Positions 46,676 through 58,666 are shown, counted from the first letter of the stretch. The stretch: 64,000 nt of DNA from Heliopora coerulea (GCA_030142905.1 JASJOG010000017.1:434001-498000); one strand, 5' to 3'. The notes: generated from the letters alone by a model not told the origin. Translations and numbers: made by a program.

Positions 46676-46815
46676 TTCAGAATCATCCTCAGACAAACAT
46701 GAACAGAAATGTTTCATGATAATCTGACACTGCCAAGTTGCGAGTTCAAATCCCTCCTGAGTCAACATTTTTCAGTTGACTTCGGCAATGTCAGATTATC
46801 ATGAAACATTTTTGT
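46676..46815. mobile_element. Foldback element, relative of the one at 24.7 kb
   Basis: It begins with the same TATTTCAGAATCATCCTCAG word as the 24.7-kb extension and contains GCGAGTTCAAATC and GAGTCAACATTTTTCAGTTG. Arms AAATGTTTCATGATAATCTG and the inverse face each other, but the palindrome is less complete here. No clear target duplication was found. Confidence 0.55.
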
Positions 46816-48680
46816 ACACCAATAAGTGCCACCCGAAAACCACTCCCGCACCCCTCAACAGCAATGCGACGCTTATTCGAAGAACTTTAGCCCCAGGGAG
46901 GCGCTTTTTCAAGTAAACCTTAGGGGATGTTTACATGATTCCGGATTGAGTTTCATGTAAGATTGAAAACATAACGGTTGTGTTAAAATTCTTTAGCTGT
47001 TTACATGAATCTTAACTATCAGTGGCGGATCCAGAGGGAGGGTTTAGGGGGGCTTAGATTCATGTAAACACCCCATCGATTGTAATACTGTAGCTAGCGT
47101 CTTTAATATTATCAGGGGTATTTTCAGGTAGCTAAAGATAAATAGTGAAGAGGGAAAATCAAAGATAATCTACAGTTGTGCTCCTCTCTATTTCATTCCC
47201 AACCTATTTGAAATACCTTGAAAAATAGTCCTGTGATACATTTCAAATAAAACTTAAATTATATTTCCTTTTCGTGAAAAATAGTTTTGAGCATTTAGAA
47301 GAGTTTCCTGCGTTACATGTTAAAATATTGTGCAATTTAAATGTATAACTAGGATTGTAGATATACTTTGGATTAGCTTTGAGGTCTAGCAATATATTAA
47401 TCTAGCGTTAAATTCTATGTATGTTATAATCTTTGTGTGGTAAGGATGTTACCTTCATTTTGTACTAATTTGTATAAATAAATAAACAAACAAATAAATA
47501 AATTGGTATCAATACTAAAATCAAAGTCTAAATATTTATCTAGCCCTAATCCTACAGCAGCATTAAATTAAGAGTTTCGAAAAATTTTTTCTTTTTTTTA
47601 ATATTATGAATTGTAAGTGAGGAAATCCAAGGAAATTTTTCGCTTCCACTATATAAGGCAAATGACAAACTCCAACACACTGTTGTTGTCTGCTTTTGTT
47701 TTTGACTTGACAAAGAAGAATCATCAATTATCTGACATATTCACAAATGTGCGTTTCGAGCACGACCGGGTTGTCCTACTGGGCCAAAGCAAAGTATGGC
47801 CACAGCAAGCCGTGCTTTGCAAATTTAAAATTATCTGCGATATTCAGATGTCAAGCAAATTCATTTTGCTCAAAAACTGGATGTCGTACGTGATTTAAAT
47901 TTTCATAACATAACCTGTCGCTGAAATACAGCTTCATCTCTGCTCTCCAGTCATTTTGGAACAATAATATGAAAGTAGAATGCTGAACAGGCAGTGTCGA
48001 ACAAAAAGCCAGAAGAATCTGAGAATATCCGAGATACTGACGTTTTGAGCAAAGGGCTTTCTCCTCCTACCAACATTTCATCTGTTAGATATGTTACCTA
48101 AGCTGTATATGAAGGTACATTTAGAGCGTAATGGCAGACGTAACTTTCGTGAATAATTATTTGAAACGGCAAACCGAAGTCCTGAAATCTCCCAGCTGCG
48201 CAAGCAAAAACTTGAACAACTCCCCAGGAATTACTTTTTTGGTTACAGCACCAACTGAGCTGCAAGGGCAAGGTTCTGCTGATCGTGGGAACATCATTCA
48301 TTGTTTTCCCTTGGTCATCAGGAGGTTGAGCCGCATAGTCTGGTTAGTTATGATTACTCACTGAAGCATCCTTCTGCACTATATGAATGAGGTTCCGCAG
48401 CACAAACTCTTTCAAGGACTCTTTGAATTGTCAACTGGTTACCTCGTGGTACCAAGCAACGAAACAGTTGAATATTCAGCAACAATGTGTGAAATGGAGA
48501 TAATAATGATCGATCCATTCAGATGAAATTATTGCATTTGGGAGTCCCTGCTGAGAGAACGCAAAAATATTTCTTCAGAAAGTCTATCCTGCATGATTGA
48601 TATCAATTTGGTCCCATTTCAGCTCGTGTCCATCTCAACTTGTTCTCATCACACTCTACCCCATTTCACTTGCGTTGGTC
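46816..48680. other. Intergenic downstream of the glycosyltransferase-like gene
   Basis: GGGGATGTTTACATGA at about 46,924 and its near inverse (TCATGTAAACACCCC) at about 47,062 mark a short MITE relic with a GTGGCGGATCCAG end fragment inside. A GACGTTTTGAGC..GGGCTTTCTCC motif is at 48,041-48,066. No exon is recognised. Confidence 0.4.
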
Positions 48681-50252
48681 TCAATTGCTCCCATCATTGC
48701 ATATTTCTGAAATTGTGTACCCCTGGCGCCCAGAATAATTCTGGTGTTGCCTAAACACACTCACCAGCCATGCTCGAAAAGATCCCGAGCCCACTGTGAT
48801 CAGGTCCATTCCTCCTTTTAGAATGTTCATCTCGACCAGCGATACCATTCCCTTGTCTTTCGTAAATAGTTCTTTCGAAGGATAGTAGGTTATCGCATTC
48901 ATTCGTCTTACAGCGTCCCCATGAATTTGTGCCAATTCTTCGCTGCGTATTTCGTAGGAGCCAGTCACGTTCGACGTATAAAATTTACGACGAACAAACG
49001 CATCTGAACCGAAGCGCGTCAGGTCTGTCGCCAAAAATACCGTCCTCACGCCACGCAGTTCTTGTAAGATACCCGCAAGGTACACAACATGATCAATGCA
49101 AAGCTTTAATTTTTTAAATGAATTCCCAAGGAGCAGTCTCTCGGTCCTTAAATGAACAGATATATAACTGGAAGATAGCTCAGATTTCTTAAAATCGGTG
49201 ACCTCTTCCTCAATCAGATGACTTGGTGGTATATTGTGCTGCAGTTTTCTCGGAGTCAGGAACGGCCAATAGCTGAGGCTGAAATGTGTTCGGGCTTTAC
49301 CAAAACCCCTCCACTCGACAAATATGATGCACTTGTCGTCACGTAGGACCTTCTCTTGAAAACTAGTCTCGGTCAAAATAACTTCTGGGTTGACACATAC
49401 TTGTCGACCAGTTCTGATGCCGCGAAGTGTCTTTGCGAAATTTAAGTGTTGGTCTATAAAAGGACAGTCAGTCCAGCCGGTAGAAAGGGTGCTTTCAAAA
49501 ATCTCTTGCAACCTGGAATTTTTCAAGTGATACCACGTTTTTGTGTTCCCCCTGTGGAAGTCGTTGTACAGGAAATGGACTATGGTCGTTTGGACATCCA
49601 TGTTTACGTAATTACAATCTCGTAAAAAGCTTTCTAATCTGACAAGTTTGGAATAGCCATTCTGAAGGAGCAAAGTATTCATTCTGCTTACGTTAAAGTA
49701 AACGTCCATGGGATAAGTACGAAGGCTCGGCTCTAAAGAAAGTCTTGAGTTCTGAACTCCTGGTTTAACGACAAATCTTTGCCAGCGTTTGGCCACGGCG
49801 GCGAGCTGAATCAGATTCTCCATTGTCTTTCCGAGTTGCTCGAAGTGTCTGTAGGGTAAAATGTACTTTCGCAGTGATGTATCGTGGATATTAGTGTCTA
49901 TACTTGACGATTGTTCTTTAACGTCGTCGTCGCTCGCCTCATCTTGCGAAGAATCGATATTCAATAGTCTGGTTTTCACCGATGCTTCGCCGCTCCATTC
50001 TTCACCGGGCTCAATTTGAATCAGACACTCCATGCTCGTCCGCGTCAAAAAATCAAAAAATTCTCGATTAAGAATGTAGTATTCACTGCGATGATTTTCG
50101 ACTACGATTGACTCGACTTCATTTTCTCGTTTTAACATAGTCACATTATTAGATGGCAATTTCACCGTAGCAAGACATAACAACAACAAAAACGTCGAAA
50201 AAAGCAGCATAGACTTCGTTTGCGGCCGGAATAACGTCCGCTTTAAGTTCAT
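48681..50252 (-). CDS. Type II membrane protein, putative O-fucosyltransferase-like glycosyltransferase (523 aa, intronless)
   Basis: The single frame starts in good context (G at -3). A short basic cytosolic end is followed by one hydrophobic anchor (about residues 15-32, MLLFSTFLLLLCLATV), then an acidic stem (about 82-125) and a lumenal domain. FVEWRGFGKARTHF (about 312), YISVHLRTER (about 363), VFLATD (about 405) and MVSLVEMNILKGGMDLITVG (469-488), followed by SGSFRAW, are arranged like GT-B fucosyltransferase-fold enzymes, where HxR contacts GDP-fucose and the late Asp/Glu..SGS block closes the site. N-glycosylation sites are at Asn36, 187, 428 and 505. I infer a Golgi/ER enzyme, but donor and acceptor are unknown. 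No introns or frame damage are seen; this could be a retrocopy-derived or cnidarian-expanded family. Confidence 0.8.
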   Translation of the reverse strand: MNLKRTLFRPQTKSMLLFSTFLLLLCLATVKLPSNNVTMLKRENEVESIVVENHRSEYYILNREFFDFLTRTSMECLIQIEPGEEWSGEASVKTRLLNIDSSQDEASDDDVKEQSSSIDTNIHDTSLRKYILPYRHFEQLGKTMENLIQLAAVAKRWQRFVVKPGVQNSRLSLEPSLRTYPMDVYFNVSRMNTLLLQNGYSKLVRLESFLRDCNYVNMDVQTTIVHFLYNDFHRGNTKTWYHLKNSRLQEIFESTLSTGWTDCPFIDQHLNFAKTLRGIRTGRQVCVNPEVILTETSFQEKVLRDDKCIIFVEWRGFGKARTHFSLSYWPFLTPRKLQHNIPPSHLIEEEVTDFKKSELSSSYISVHLRTERLLLGNSFKKLKLCIDHVVYLAGILQELRGVRTVFLATDLTRFGSDAFVRRKFYTSNVTGSYEIRSEELAQIHGDAVRRMNAITYYPSKELFTKDKGMVSLVEMNILKGGMDLITVGSGSFRAWLVSVFRQHQNYSGRQGYTISEICNDGSN

Positions 50253-53200
50253 CTCGAATCAAAATACCTTCACCAAACAAAACGCATGGTCTTTCTGTTA
50301 GTGTTATAATTAATCCTTGTGATTTACGACAGTTCAAGCCATGACTGATAATCTGGACGATGATTACTAGCGAAATGATGTACTGTCAAACCAAGGTGTT
50401 CATTTGAATATAGGTACGTTTCTATTCAGACAACTCGCTCGAGCGGAGAGTGATACAACATCATTTTTGATAGGTCTGATAAACAAAAAGATGAGAGGTC
50501 ATTGAATTTCTAATCTAAAATACAAAAGAAAGGCTTAAAGCCGGAAAACGCAGACAAAATTGGCAGCAATATGTTCGTGAAGGTCCCAAAAATGAGGTTC
50601 CGAGAGGCTTTTTGTACGAAAGAGCGCTTTTTCACGAATTTAAATATATGACGTAAATGAATACAGCTAAGTCATAACTTCAACAACTCAAACTCAAGGA
50701 TGAAGTCCGGCGTTGTGGCGGCTAGACCGTCAGTTTAGAATATATTTGTAATATTTTTCAGACGAAAAGTAACAGTTGTGATATCAACCAAGGTTTTTAG
50801 CGTTATTAAAACTATTGCGTTCATACAATAGCATCAGTAAGACATAGCGACTAGCGAGAGAGTGCGAGGAAAAAGGTCAACTTGTCAATCAAAACATCTG
50901 TGTGGGTTCGGTATAATGGCTTCCGTGGAATCTGCTTTAACACATGCAATAGCATGTTCATTATCCAAATTGTGTGCTTTCTCGTGAGGTGCAACCCGTC
51001 AGGGTGAACAACTCAACCTGATATCATGTTCGTAAAGAAAACCGATATATCTCCGATATAATAGAGATATTTGGATTTTTTTACGAAAGCTCAACCAAAA
51101 GATAATATCTGCAGTCAGGCAACATGTCGGATAAAGGAGAAGTAATTATCGAATGTTCCATCCTTTACGACATTTTCTGATATTGATAGTGACATATTTA
51201 CTGATCGTGTGGGGCGGCAAATCGCCCCAATAAAAGCAATTATTTGGTATCCTAAAGAAAAGCATTGCAAAGTTCGTTTTAGCTTCATATTCCGTGTTAA
51301 AAACTAGAACACCATGGTTTAGGTTCACTTATAATGTCGTCAAAAACAGAGTAGTATGCAGGTATTGTTGCGATAAAGCATACGATAGTCAGTTAAATTA
51401 ACAAGTCCATTATTTTAGAAGGTCTGCCTTTTTATCGGAAATGGAACATAGTCCAGAACAGCAACATCAAAAGGTGAAGTTCCGGATTGACGTAAAAATA
51501 GTTTGGAGGTAGTGCCCTGCAATAAAGAGAGAGCACAATGTACTGACGTTTTCAACGAAAGCCCTCCATCAGAGTCAAATGTAATATGATACCGAAAGAC
51601 ATCAGGTATTTATGTTCTTAAAACTAGATTAAGTCGATTTTCTTTGTTCTTTCGAGGGTCTTATCCTGCGTAGAAACCTATCTAAACGAAAGAGCTTTTG
51701 AAAAGCTGGTGGGGACTGCATACCTGACATGAATAGCTGGGATTGTATATGTACAATCCCTGACAACTATTAATCCAAGAAGGAACGCAACCTGAAAACA
51801 TGTTTTCTACTTCTCAAAACAAAAACGAATCATATCGCTTAACATTTCTCGAAGGAAATCTCCTTTAATGGTGTTTTAAGACGGATAAATACTTCGAACG
51901 TCGGCTTTTTAAAGCCTCCGTCCTCGATATTTATTCTGTACGTAAAAAGTCGAAGACAAATGTAAATAATCGGATTAGCGCAAGGTAAAAACTATGGTAA
52001 TGAAGATTCAGAGGGTCATTTGCTATTCTTTTTGTCCCCGAGCACGCCATCTTGTAGGTGGTGCCTTAATATTATCCAAACCTCGGGTCCTCAAAACTTA
52101 TGACACTTTCCTTGCGAATACTTTTCTTGGTTGCAACATTCAGTCATTTACTTCTTGTTTTATTTTCTTCTAAACATCTTAGACCACCCGTATAAGTAGT
52201 TGATTAATTTTAATCGTGCCTTTTGGCTAATTTAAGCCAACGAGGATCAATGTACGAGAAATTAACCACGTTTTAATCAACTGTCAGGTGATTTTTATAC
52301 ACTGACTGGGTTGTTTATACAACAGGGCCCAGCATGACGATAAATATAAATCCTTCGGCATTTACGCGACCAACTCGTAAACAATTCAGGATATGTAAGT
52401 GGTTTCTAACAAGTAGGTCCAAGTCGATTTCCCGGGTGGGCCATGGATCATGACTTAGGTCGCCTTTACGTTGAATGAATTGCGTTCCACTCTCCTGGGG
52501 GTTGCAAAAAGCATGAAACAATCCGTGGCGCATGTACACTTAAAAAACACAGCGACGGTAAACAGAAAAGCCAACCCAACGGGTTATTTCGTGGGGAAAC
52601 TTAGATCCGACCCAAGGAAGTTACTCCAACCTCTATGAGAAATCCCACCGACCGGGGCAGGTTATACGAGTATTAGGACGTAAAAAAGCTTTTTAAATGG
52701 GAATTTGAAATACAGCTGTGAGATGTCAATAAACGATCTATTCCTCTCAGGGCATCCTGGTGTATGCAATATTACTGCAAGTTTCAATTCCTTCTGACGA
52801 TTGGCTTACTAATGTAACAATAAGCCCTGAGACGCTTGTGACTTAATTGTATTCATCACAACGACCAATCGTATGCAATTATCGTATCGTGCAGATGGTT
52901 CTTTACATACGCCTATCCAACACAGTCTCACCCCCCGAAAAGATAAATAGCATCAATAGACAAAATGTTAGTGGAAATTCGGAATAGGATCGGGCTTAGA
53001 ATTAAATCAGTCCCAGTGACGTCTCGCCCCATTTTAAAACTTTTTTGGGGAACATGTCCCACCGTTCACTCCTGACGACTCACACACACAAGTTCCGCTT
53101 GTATGTTCCCTCAGGAACAACCTATCGCACGTGTGAGCCTTCTTTTCTCTTAATTAGATGATATTTATCTATTTTTTTTTTCGTCACGTTAGGCCTCGTG

Positions 53201-54224
53201 GACACTGAACAAAAATCAATTGAATGACAGGTTAGTTTGAATACACTGTAAATGTCACACTGTAAATACACTGCCGGTCTTCAGTGCTTTCATTTATTGT
53301 GATATTTGGTGCTGAATAGTACCCCTAAAGTTCCTAGGTCCACAAAAAGACAAACAGGTCGCGGCGACGAACATGGCAGGGGATTATACAATTAGAATTG
53401 GCTGCAGTTTGGTTAGGAAGGAATAAACATCAACAAAAGGATTAAAAGTCAAGGAGGAAAGAAATTCTTGAGAACTTTTAATGTTTGGTGTCCTAGTTCT
53501 AAAATAACAGTTTCAATGGTCAAACTAACTTTTCCTATTAATAATTTATAATTAAACAATCGAAAACCCTATCCTATAAAAGTTTAAGAGAACACGAATA
53601 ACCTTTCCAAAACAAAACTGGAGTATGAACGTTATGGTCCACCTATAGTTCTCAACTGCGACCTTTTACCCCAGCATTTTAATGGGAACCTGATTGGTGA
53701 CATTCTCCAACGTGAAAACAATGTAATCCGCTTAATTTTAAGAGGATTGGACGCGTATTTATCTATAATATATCTATTCTTGACAAAATGTAAGTTGTTC
53801 GTTGTAGATCACCATCTCCTATGCCTTGAAGAGTAGCCCAGACATTAGTGTAAAATAATTCCCTCCATTCCATAACTACTCAGTTACTGCAAGGCATTAT
53901 GAGCGAAATAACCAAATAACTGCTTCCAGATGGACCGTAATTATAAAGTAGTCAGAAAGCCTACAAGAGGTCGGATAAATAATTTAAATACCTACCAATG
54001 AGAGTAGTCTCCTCTTTGAGGTTGAAATAAGATTAAATGTAAAACAAAGCCCATTTAGTATCGGTATGTACTAATGTAGGATAATACACCTCTCAGTGAC
54101 GGACTTTCCACCCGTAAACTCTTCCCAAATGTCCCGCCGATATTTCTGTTAATCAAAAATACCAAATGATTATGTTCATGTTGGAGATAGTTGATCATTC
54201 AGGTTAATGTAATCTTGAGAATGA
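50253..54224. other. Intergenic; no gene seen
   Basis: The first few hundred bases presumably hold the promoter of the minus-strand gene. Elsewhere only short frames are present. Small repeats: a GACGTTTTCAACGAAAGCCCTCC motif at 51,543-51,566, and the GAACGTCGGCT..AGCCTCCGTCCTCG hairpin words at 51,897-51,937. Confidence 0.5.
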
Positions 54225-54345
54225 CAACGGGTGACTGAGTTTTCGACGGCCTCAACGGTGGTTATTCTCAGAATTGTAGAAGAGCCTCTTTTTCACTCTG
54301 AAGATGACCACAGATGAGGCCGTCGAAACGTCAGTCACAGTCTTT
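54225..54345. repeat. Foldback with 41-bp arms containing a CGAAACGTC motif
   Basis: GTGACTGAGTTTTCGACGGC and following bases pair with the inverse ending GCCGTCGAAACGTCAGTCAC, with a loop of about 35 bases. The CTGAAGATGACC..CGTCGAAACGTC words recall the terminal motif of the other foldbacks. Confidence 0.65.
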
Positions 54346-54700
54346 ATGATGACTACACTAAATCTCGACAATCAACCATCACCATCATGTACCGATTCTC
54401 TCGGGTTAAACCATTTACTTTATAATTATATCCTGTCGTTTATAGATGAATTCGTACCCAGTACTTTCGTTTTTACTGTAAAACGAAGCTACATTCTGGA
54501 ATGGAGAGAGCTGTGAAGCTCGGTTCTAAATAGCAGGATTAAAAGTTTAACCCTAACATTTTTTGTTACATGAGTCATTCTGCCCTGAGGGAGGTCAACG
54601 GAAAATAGGGGATTGATGCTCACCCAATGACTGCAGACGCTGATGGGCTGAGGAGCTCTAGTTTAATCCCACCCCACTATTTTGAAAAAAATTTTTTTCT

Positions 54701-54934
54701 CAGTGGCGTGACTAAGACATTTCCAGTAGGGGACCTTAAGGGACTCTCAGCAGATTTAATGGACTGACATCAAGTAAAAATTTTAGGGGGAATGAAATGT
54801 CCGACTGCCGAAATGTCCAACTTTATAGAGGTTGATGATTACATTATTCTACAAGTTGAGGTGACCTCTTGGGGTGGTTCAGTAAACCTTTAGGGGGCGG
54901 AGCCCTTCAGGCCACCCCGGTAGTTACGCCAATG
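54701..54934. mobile_element. hAT-like MITE fragment
   Basis: The left end CAGTGGCGTGACTA faces TAGTTACGCCAATG at the right. The inside has TAGGGGACC and GGGGGCGGAGCCC words. The flanking T-rich sequence gives no clean 8-bp duplication. Confidence 0.5.
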
Positions 54935-55624
54935 TTTTCCCCCAAGGCTTGAAGGCTGTTTTTATGATAATAATTCAAATGTCGTATTGAAATATATAGT
55001 GAATCATTATTATATGCGAATTTTATGCCAAATTTATATGCGTTATGAAAAAGGCCGCGTATAAAAAGCTAAAGTGCACGAAGCTAAAAAATGGAGATAG
55101 GGCAACGAAAAGCAACTTTCATGCTAATGGTCCATGTTATTTTGTTCGGCAGGTTATTTCAGCTACACAGAAGTTGTTTTCGTGAGCGGCATACAATATC
55201 TGATCAAAATACAAAGTGACATTTTTCTCACCATGTCTAGAGGCTTCAAATGCTCTCCCACTACTTCGGACGCCATTTTGGTTTGTTTATACTATAGCAT
55301 ACGTAGTTCAATCCATTTCGTCACAGTTGGCCGGCATATCCCGTCTTTTCAGGATGCCTGTTAGGCAGAATATCCCGGTTAACCGGGAAAGGACGTAGTT
55401 CTCGACATGAACGCGAATTAAAAATATCAAAAAGTTGTCGACAGAGTTGAGATCCCGGATGTCCAGGCTGTCCCAGCTGACAAGGATATCATATAAAATC
55501 GCCCGAAGTCTCTTAACTCAGATTTCTTAGCTGAAATAGTCTTCGACATCGACATTCATCTCCATTGCACAACTAGCTATTTTTTGAGTTTTAACGTAAT
55601 ATGCAAGCCCTGTTGTAAGGTGTT
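54935..55624. other. Intergenic; no gene seen
   Basis: Overlapping short frames at 55134-55398 (+) have no family features. Confidence 0.5.
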
Positions 55625-56044
55625 ATGGCAAAGATCAAAACATTTTCTGACCTGAAGAAAAATATGGTAAACCATGTGATTACGATTTGCAAGCTTATCC
55701 ACTTAAATACTACCCACGAGTGCGGCTGGGAAAGACCATTTTCTGCTGCAAGATTTAAAACATGGCTTTGTGCGAATATGACCAAACAAAGGTTTAACAA
55801 TCTTACTGTACCCCACATACAGAAGCAGAGCTCTGGCAAACTAGACCTAACTGCCTGGACAGCAGAATGTAAAAAGATTGTTGGTGGAGATAGAAACTTA
55901 CGTCAAAATATGATTCCGCCGAAAATCTGTTTAAAGAACTGGGTGCGTTTCGGCTTAGTCGCCATATTGAAATTTTATCATGATTCTTCAACTTTCCGCT
56001 GCTTTAAGAGGACACCGGCGCTTTTAAGTCTCGTGTACTCTTAG
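55625..56044 (+). pseudogene. hAT transposase C-terminal (dimerisation) relic, 139 codons open
   Basis: The frame contains LIHLNTTHECGWERPFSAAR, then FKTWLCANMTKQRFNNLTVP and HIQK. This follows the hAT C-terminal pattern (small residue, CERSFSALRRLKTWLRSTM, RLNNLALLHIH), as in ZMYM1-like and other hAT transposases. LDLTAWTAECKKIVGGDRNL then fits the end of that domain. The usual SERSFS appears as GWERPFS, so it has drifted. No upstream catalytic region is joined to it and no inverted ends are seen. A small domesticated gene is possible but unsupported. Confidence 0.65.
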
Positions 56045-58177
56045 AAAAATTTGCGAATTGTTAATAATGACAAAATGCCCAAATCAAGAAAACATATACC
56101 ACATCCCAAAAAATTCATTGCTATTGTTAAAATTGTGATGGTAAATTATGTAATGTCTATTCTAATTTCACTTACTACACCAATTAAAAGCATGGATAAG
56201 CCATGATGGCTATTTTCAGTCATTAAGCAGATATAAGTTGTTGGGCCAAATGCCCACAATTAAAATTTCGTGCCGTGGTCCCTGACATGACTCACTGGTC
56301 ACCAAGTACTTGGTGACCAGTCGTCTTTGTGTTGTTGCCTCATCTCATATTTTCAGGTAACTGTCACTAACAGATAGTTGTGTGACAGTTGTAAAAAAAT
56401 TGACTCTAAGACATGGCACTAGTCAACTGCTTTCAAATTTCGTGAAGTAACTTGGAAAATTGGCGTGAGATTGTTTGGTGGCACATACTCTAAATAGGTT
56501 TTCAACATTTTAAAAAGCTAAAGAAAACTTGCGGTAAAAGTATTTGCGCACTTCCGGTAATCATCCAGTCTAGCGAGGGCTCTAGCGACATACTTGATTG
56601 GTATTTTAAGTTGTCCGCCATTTTTGGACTTACTTTTTGATCCAATGGCCGGTTTCCCCTATTACGTCAGCTGAATACAACTACCAGAACACTCTACGGG
56701 TTTTTTCATTTTCATGCAAACGTTGAATTCTTAAAGCGAATCGAAAGACTCCGATTAACATTACAAACAAGACTTCGAAAAGCATTTTGCTAGTTGTAGT
56801 CAAATGTATTAGGGGAGCCGGCCATGATTGACTGGAGAGGTCTCCACTCGTTAGAGTTCAGTTAAGCCAGCTTGGTACCTTGGCCCACGAGACTAGGTGA
56901 CACCCGATCTAACCGGTCAGAATCCGTGTCGTTTTCTTCGCTACTCTCTTAAGCACATCTGCGATTGTGGCGAGTTTTTTTGCAAATTGAATGTCCGCAC
57001 TTAGAAATACCTAACCTTAATTTAAGCCAGCGAACCCAGACTAACTAGATACTTAATCGATCCATATAAACTGCAGTTTTAACTATGGTAAGCAATGTGC
57101 ACAACTTAATCACTGCAACCGAGCTAACATTTTATTTTAGTCTAATCTTGATATCATAAAATGTTTTACATTACAATTCATAATCTTTTATTTCAAGTAC
57201 AACGAATCCCGTTCGAACGACATTACCAGTTTCACATACGAGACACACCAGCGTACACAACATTGAAATGCACTTCGATATCTTTTGAACTTAGAGTGTG
57301 CGAACACTACGTTCTGAACATCAGAAGGCATTTATCAACGGCATGTGAATTCCAATCTTGCTAAATCTCACGATCAGGGGGGACATGACTATCACTTTAG
57401 GCCAGGCACATACCGTTAGCCACGTTGAATTGACATCACTCAAGCTGCAGTTAGGTTATCCATGTGCGATAAAATCAAACTCGCCAGGACCATCGTTTAC
57501 TCTAAAATTCACTGGAGGGATATCTGTAAATTTTTATCATATACCATTGGCGCAACCAGAACTCAGTCTGACCTTACATGAAAAAAATGCACCATCAGCG
57601 CATTTCACGGGCACTTGAATAAAAAAAGTTGGGGGTGTGATAAAAACTGATTTAAATACCCAGGAAGCAACTAAAAATTGCTTCAAAATAACTGTCAACT
57701 TCCCTTCCCCTCTCATATATAGCTCAAGGACAACTAGTCTAATATTGGCCACGTCACTATTCCGTGCACATTACTGAAATCCTGGTTGCTCCTCCGAATC
57801 ACTATAAAAAGTTTTACATCTCTTCATTTCTCATATTTAGCTTATTGCGATTCCTAACTGGGTTTGTTGTAGATTGGTAGTTGTAGTTGAAGATTTCTAC
57901 GTAACTGTGCTTCAGGTTTAGGTTTCAAGAAAAACGGGTATTTGGTCAGTTCAAAAGTAACTATTGTTTTAACTAAGGTTTGCCGTAGGATGAAGTAAGA
58001 CATGTCTTTATTCCATATATTTTCTGTCTCGAAAAAGTTCGCATTTTTGCTGTGGTAATCCCAAAATTAGACCATAGTAAAAGAACTCCGCCCAATTACA
58101 ACACGACCTCATCTTGAGATTTCGACGACCAGAAACGGAGCCTTCTTGACCACATTTAGTATTCACTAAACCGGTTG
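56045..58177. other. Intergenic and 3' flank of the minus-strand gene
   Basis: It contains a perfect palindrome (56294-56321). Frames at 57161-57364 and 57358-57618 (+) are not recognised. The inverse of AATAAA at 58007-58012 lies about 170 bases after the stop of the minus-strand gene and may be its polyadenylation signal. Confidence 0.45.
56294..56321. repeat. Perfect 28-bp palindrome
   Basis: ACTGGTCACCAAGT is followed directly by its inverse. It is too long to expect by chance at a given site; it may be a transposon centre or a target for dimeric proteins. Confidence 0.9.
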
Positions 58178-58358
58178 TCAGCTGGATCCCTTGCTTTGAG
58201 TTTCAGTTTGTGGACTAGTCACTATTTCTGGTGTTGTTGGTCCTTTAGTCAATTTCACTTCGCACGCACCAGTCATAATGTCATACGTGAGATCAACAAG
58301 GAAATCATCTTCGTCTTCAAACGTCTCCACCATCTCTTCAGTAATATCACTGTATCTC
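58178..58358 (-). CDS. Last exon of an unrecognised minus-strand gene
   Basis: The acceptor TTTGTTTCTCAAG is followed by an exon that completes a Trp codon with TG carried from the exon at 58509-58666. It reads RYSDITEEMVETFEDEDDFL, then VDLTYDIMTGACEVKLTKGP, a Thr/Ser/Pro-rich tail and TGA. The acidic, compositionally coherent sequence and matching phase favour a real exon. I do not recognise the family. Confidence 0.6.
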
Positions 58359-58508
58359 CTTGAGAAACAAACCAACAACGATCTACGTTAGATAGCGTAT
58401 CTGGCTAAAGAGCAACAAACTGCTTGGTGTATCGGGAATTACCTTCATATACCAACAAAAAAAAAAAAAAAAAAAAAAATTGGGAATAGGTTTAAGAAAC
58501 TAGCGTAC

Positions 58509-58666
58509 CACAAGTTGCTTCGGAATAGAAAAATTTCAGCAGCAGACTCGACATTGCTATAGCTCAGGATCGAAGTTTCATAAATTTCCCTCAAAAAGCT
58601 TTCAGAAGAATAAAGGTGGAGAATATCGCAGATTGCAGGTTTTCCGTTAAAAGGACAGTCTCTCAT
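58509..58666 (-). CDS. Preceding exon of the same minus-strand gene
   Basis: The frame reads MRDCPFNGKPAICDILHLYS, then SESFLREIYETSILSYSNVE, then SAAEIFLFRSNLW. The donor is TTGTG|GTACGC at 58508, carrying two bases. The intron of 150 bases includes a poly(T) run on this strand. The ATG at 58664-58666 may be the start (112-residue protein) or an internal Met: no good acceptor is seen just upstream, but one could lie inside (TTCTTCTGAAAG near 58,600). Upstream exons in 58.7-64 kb were not found. Confidence 0.5.

Noticed and set aside
47617..47898. 93-codon plus-strand frame
   Set aside because: No recognisable motif, no splice context and AT-rich surroundings.
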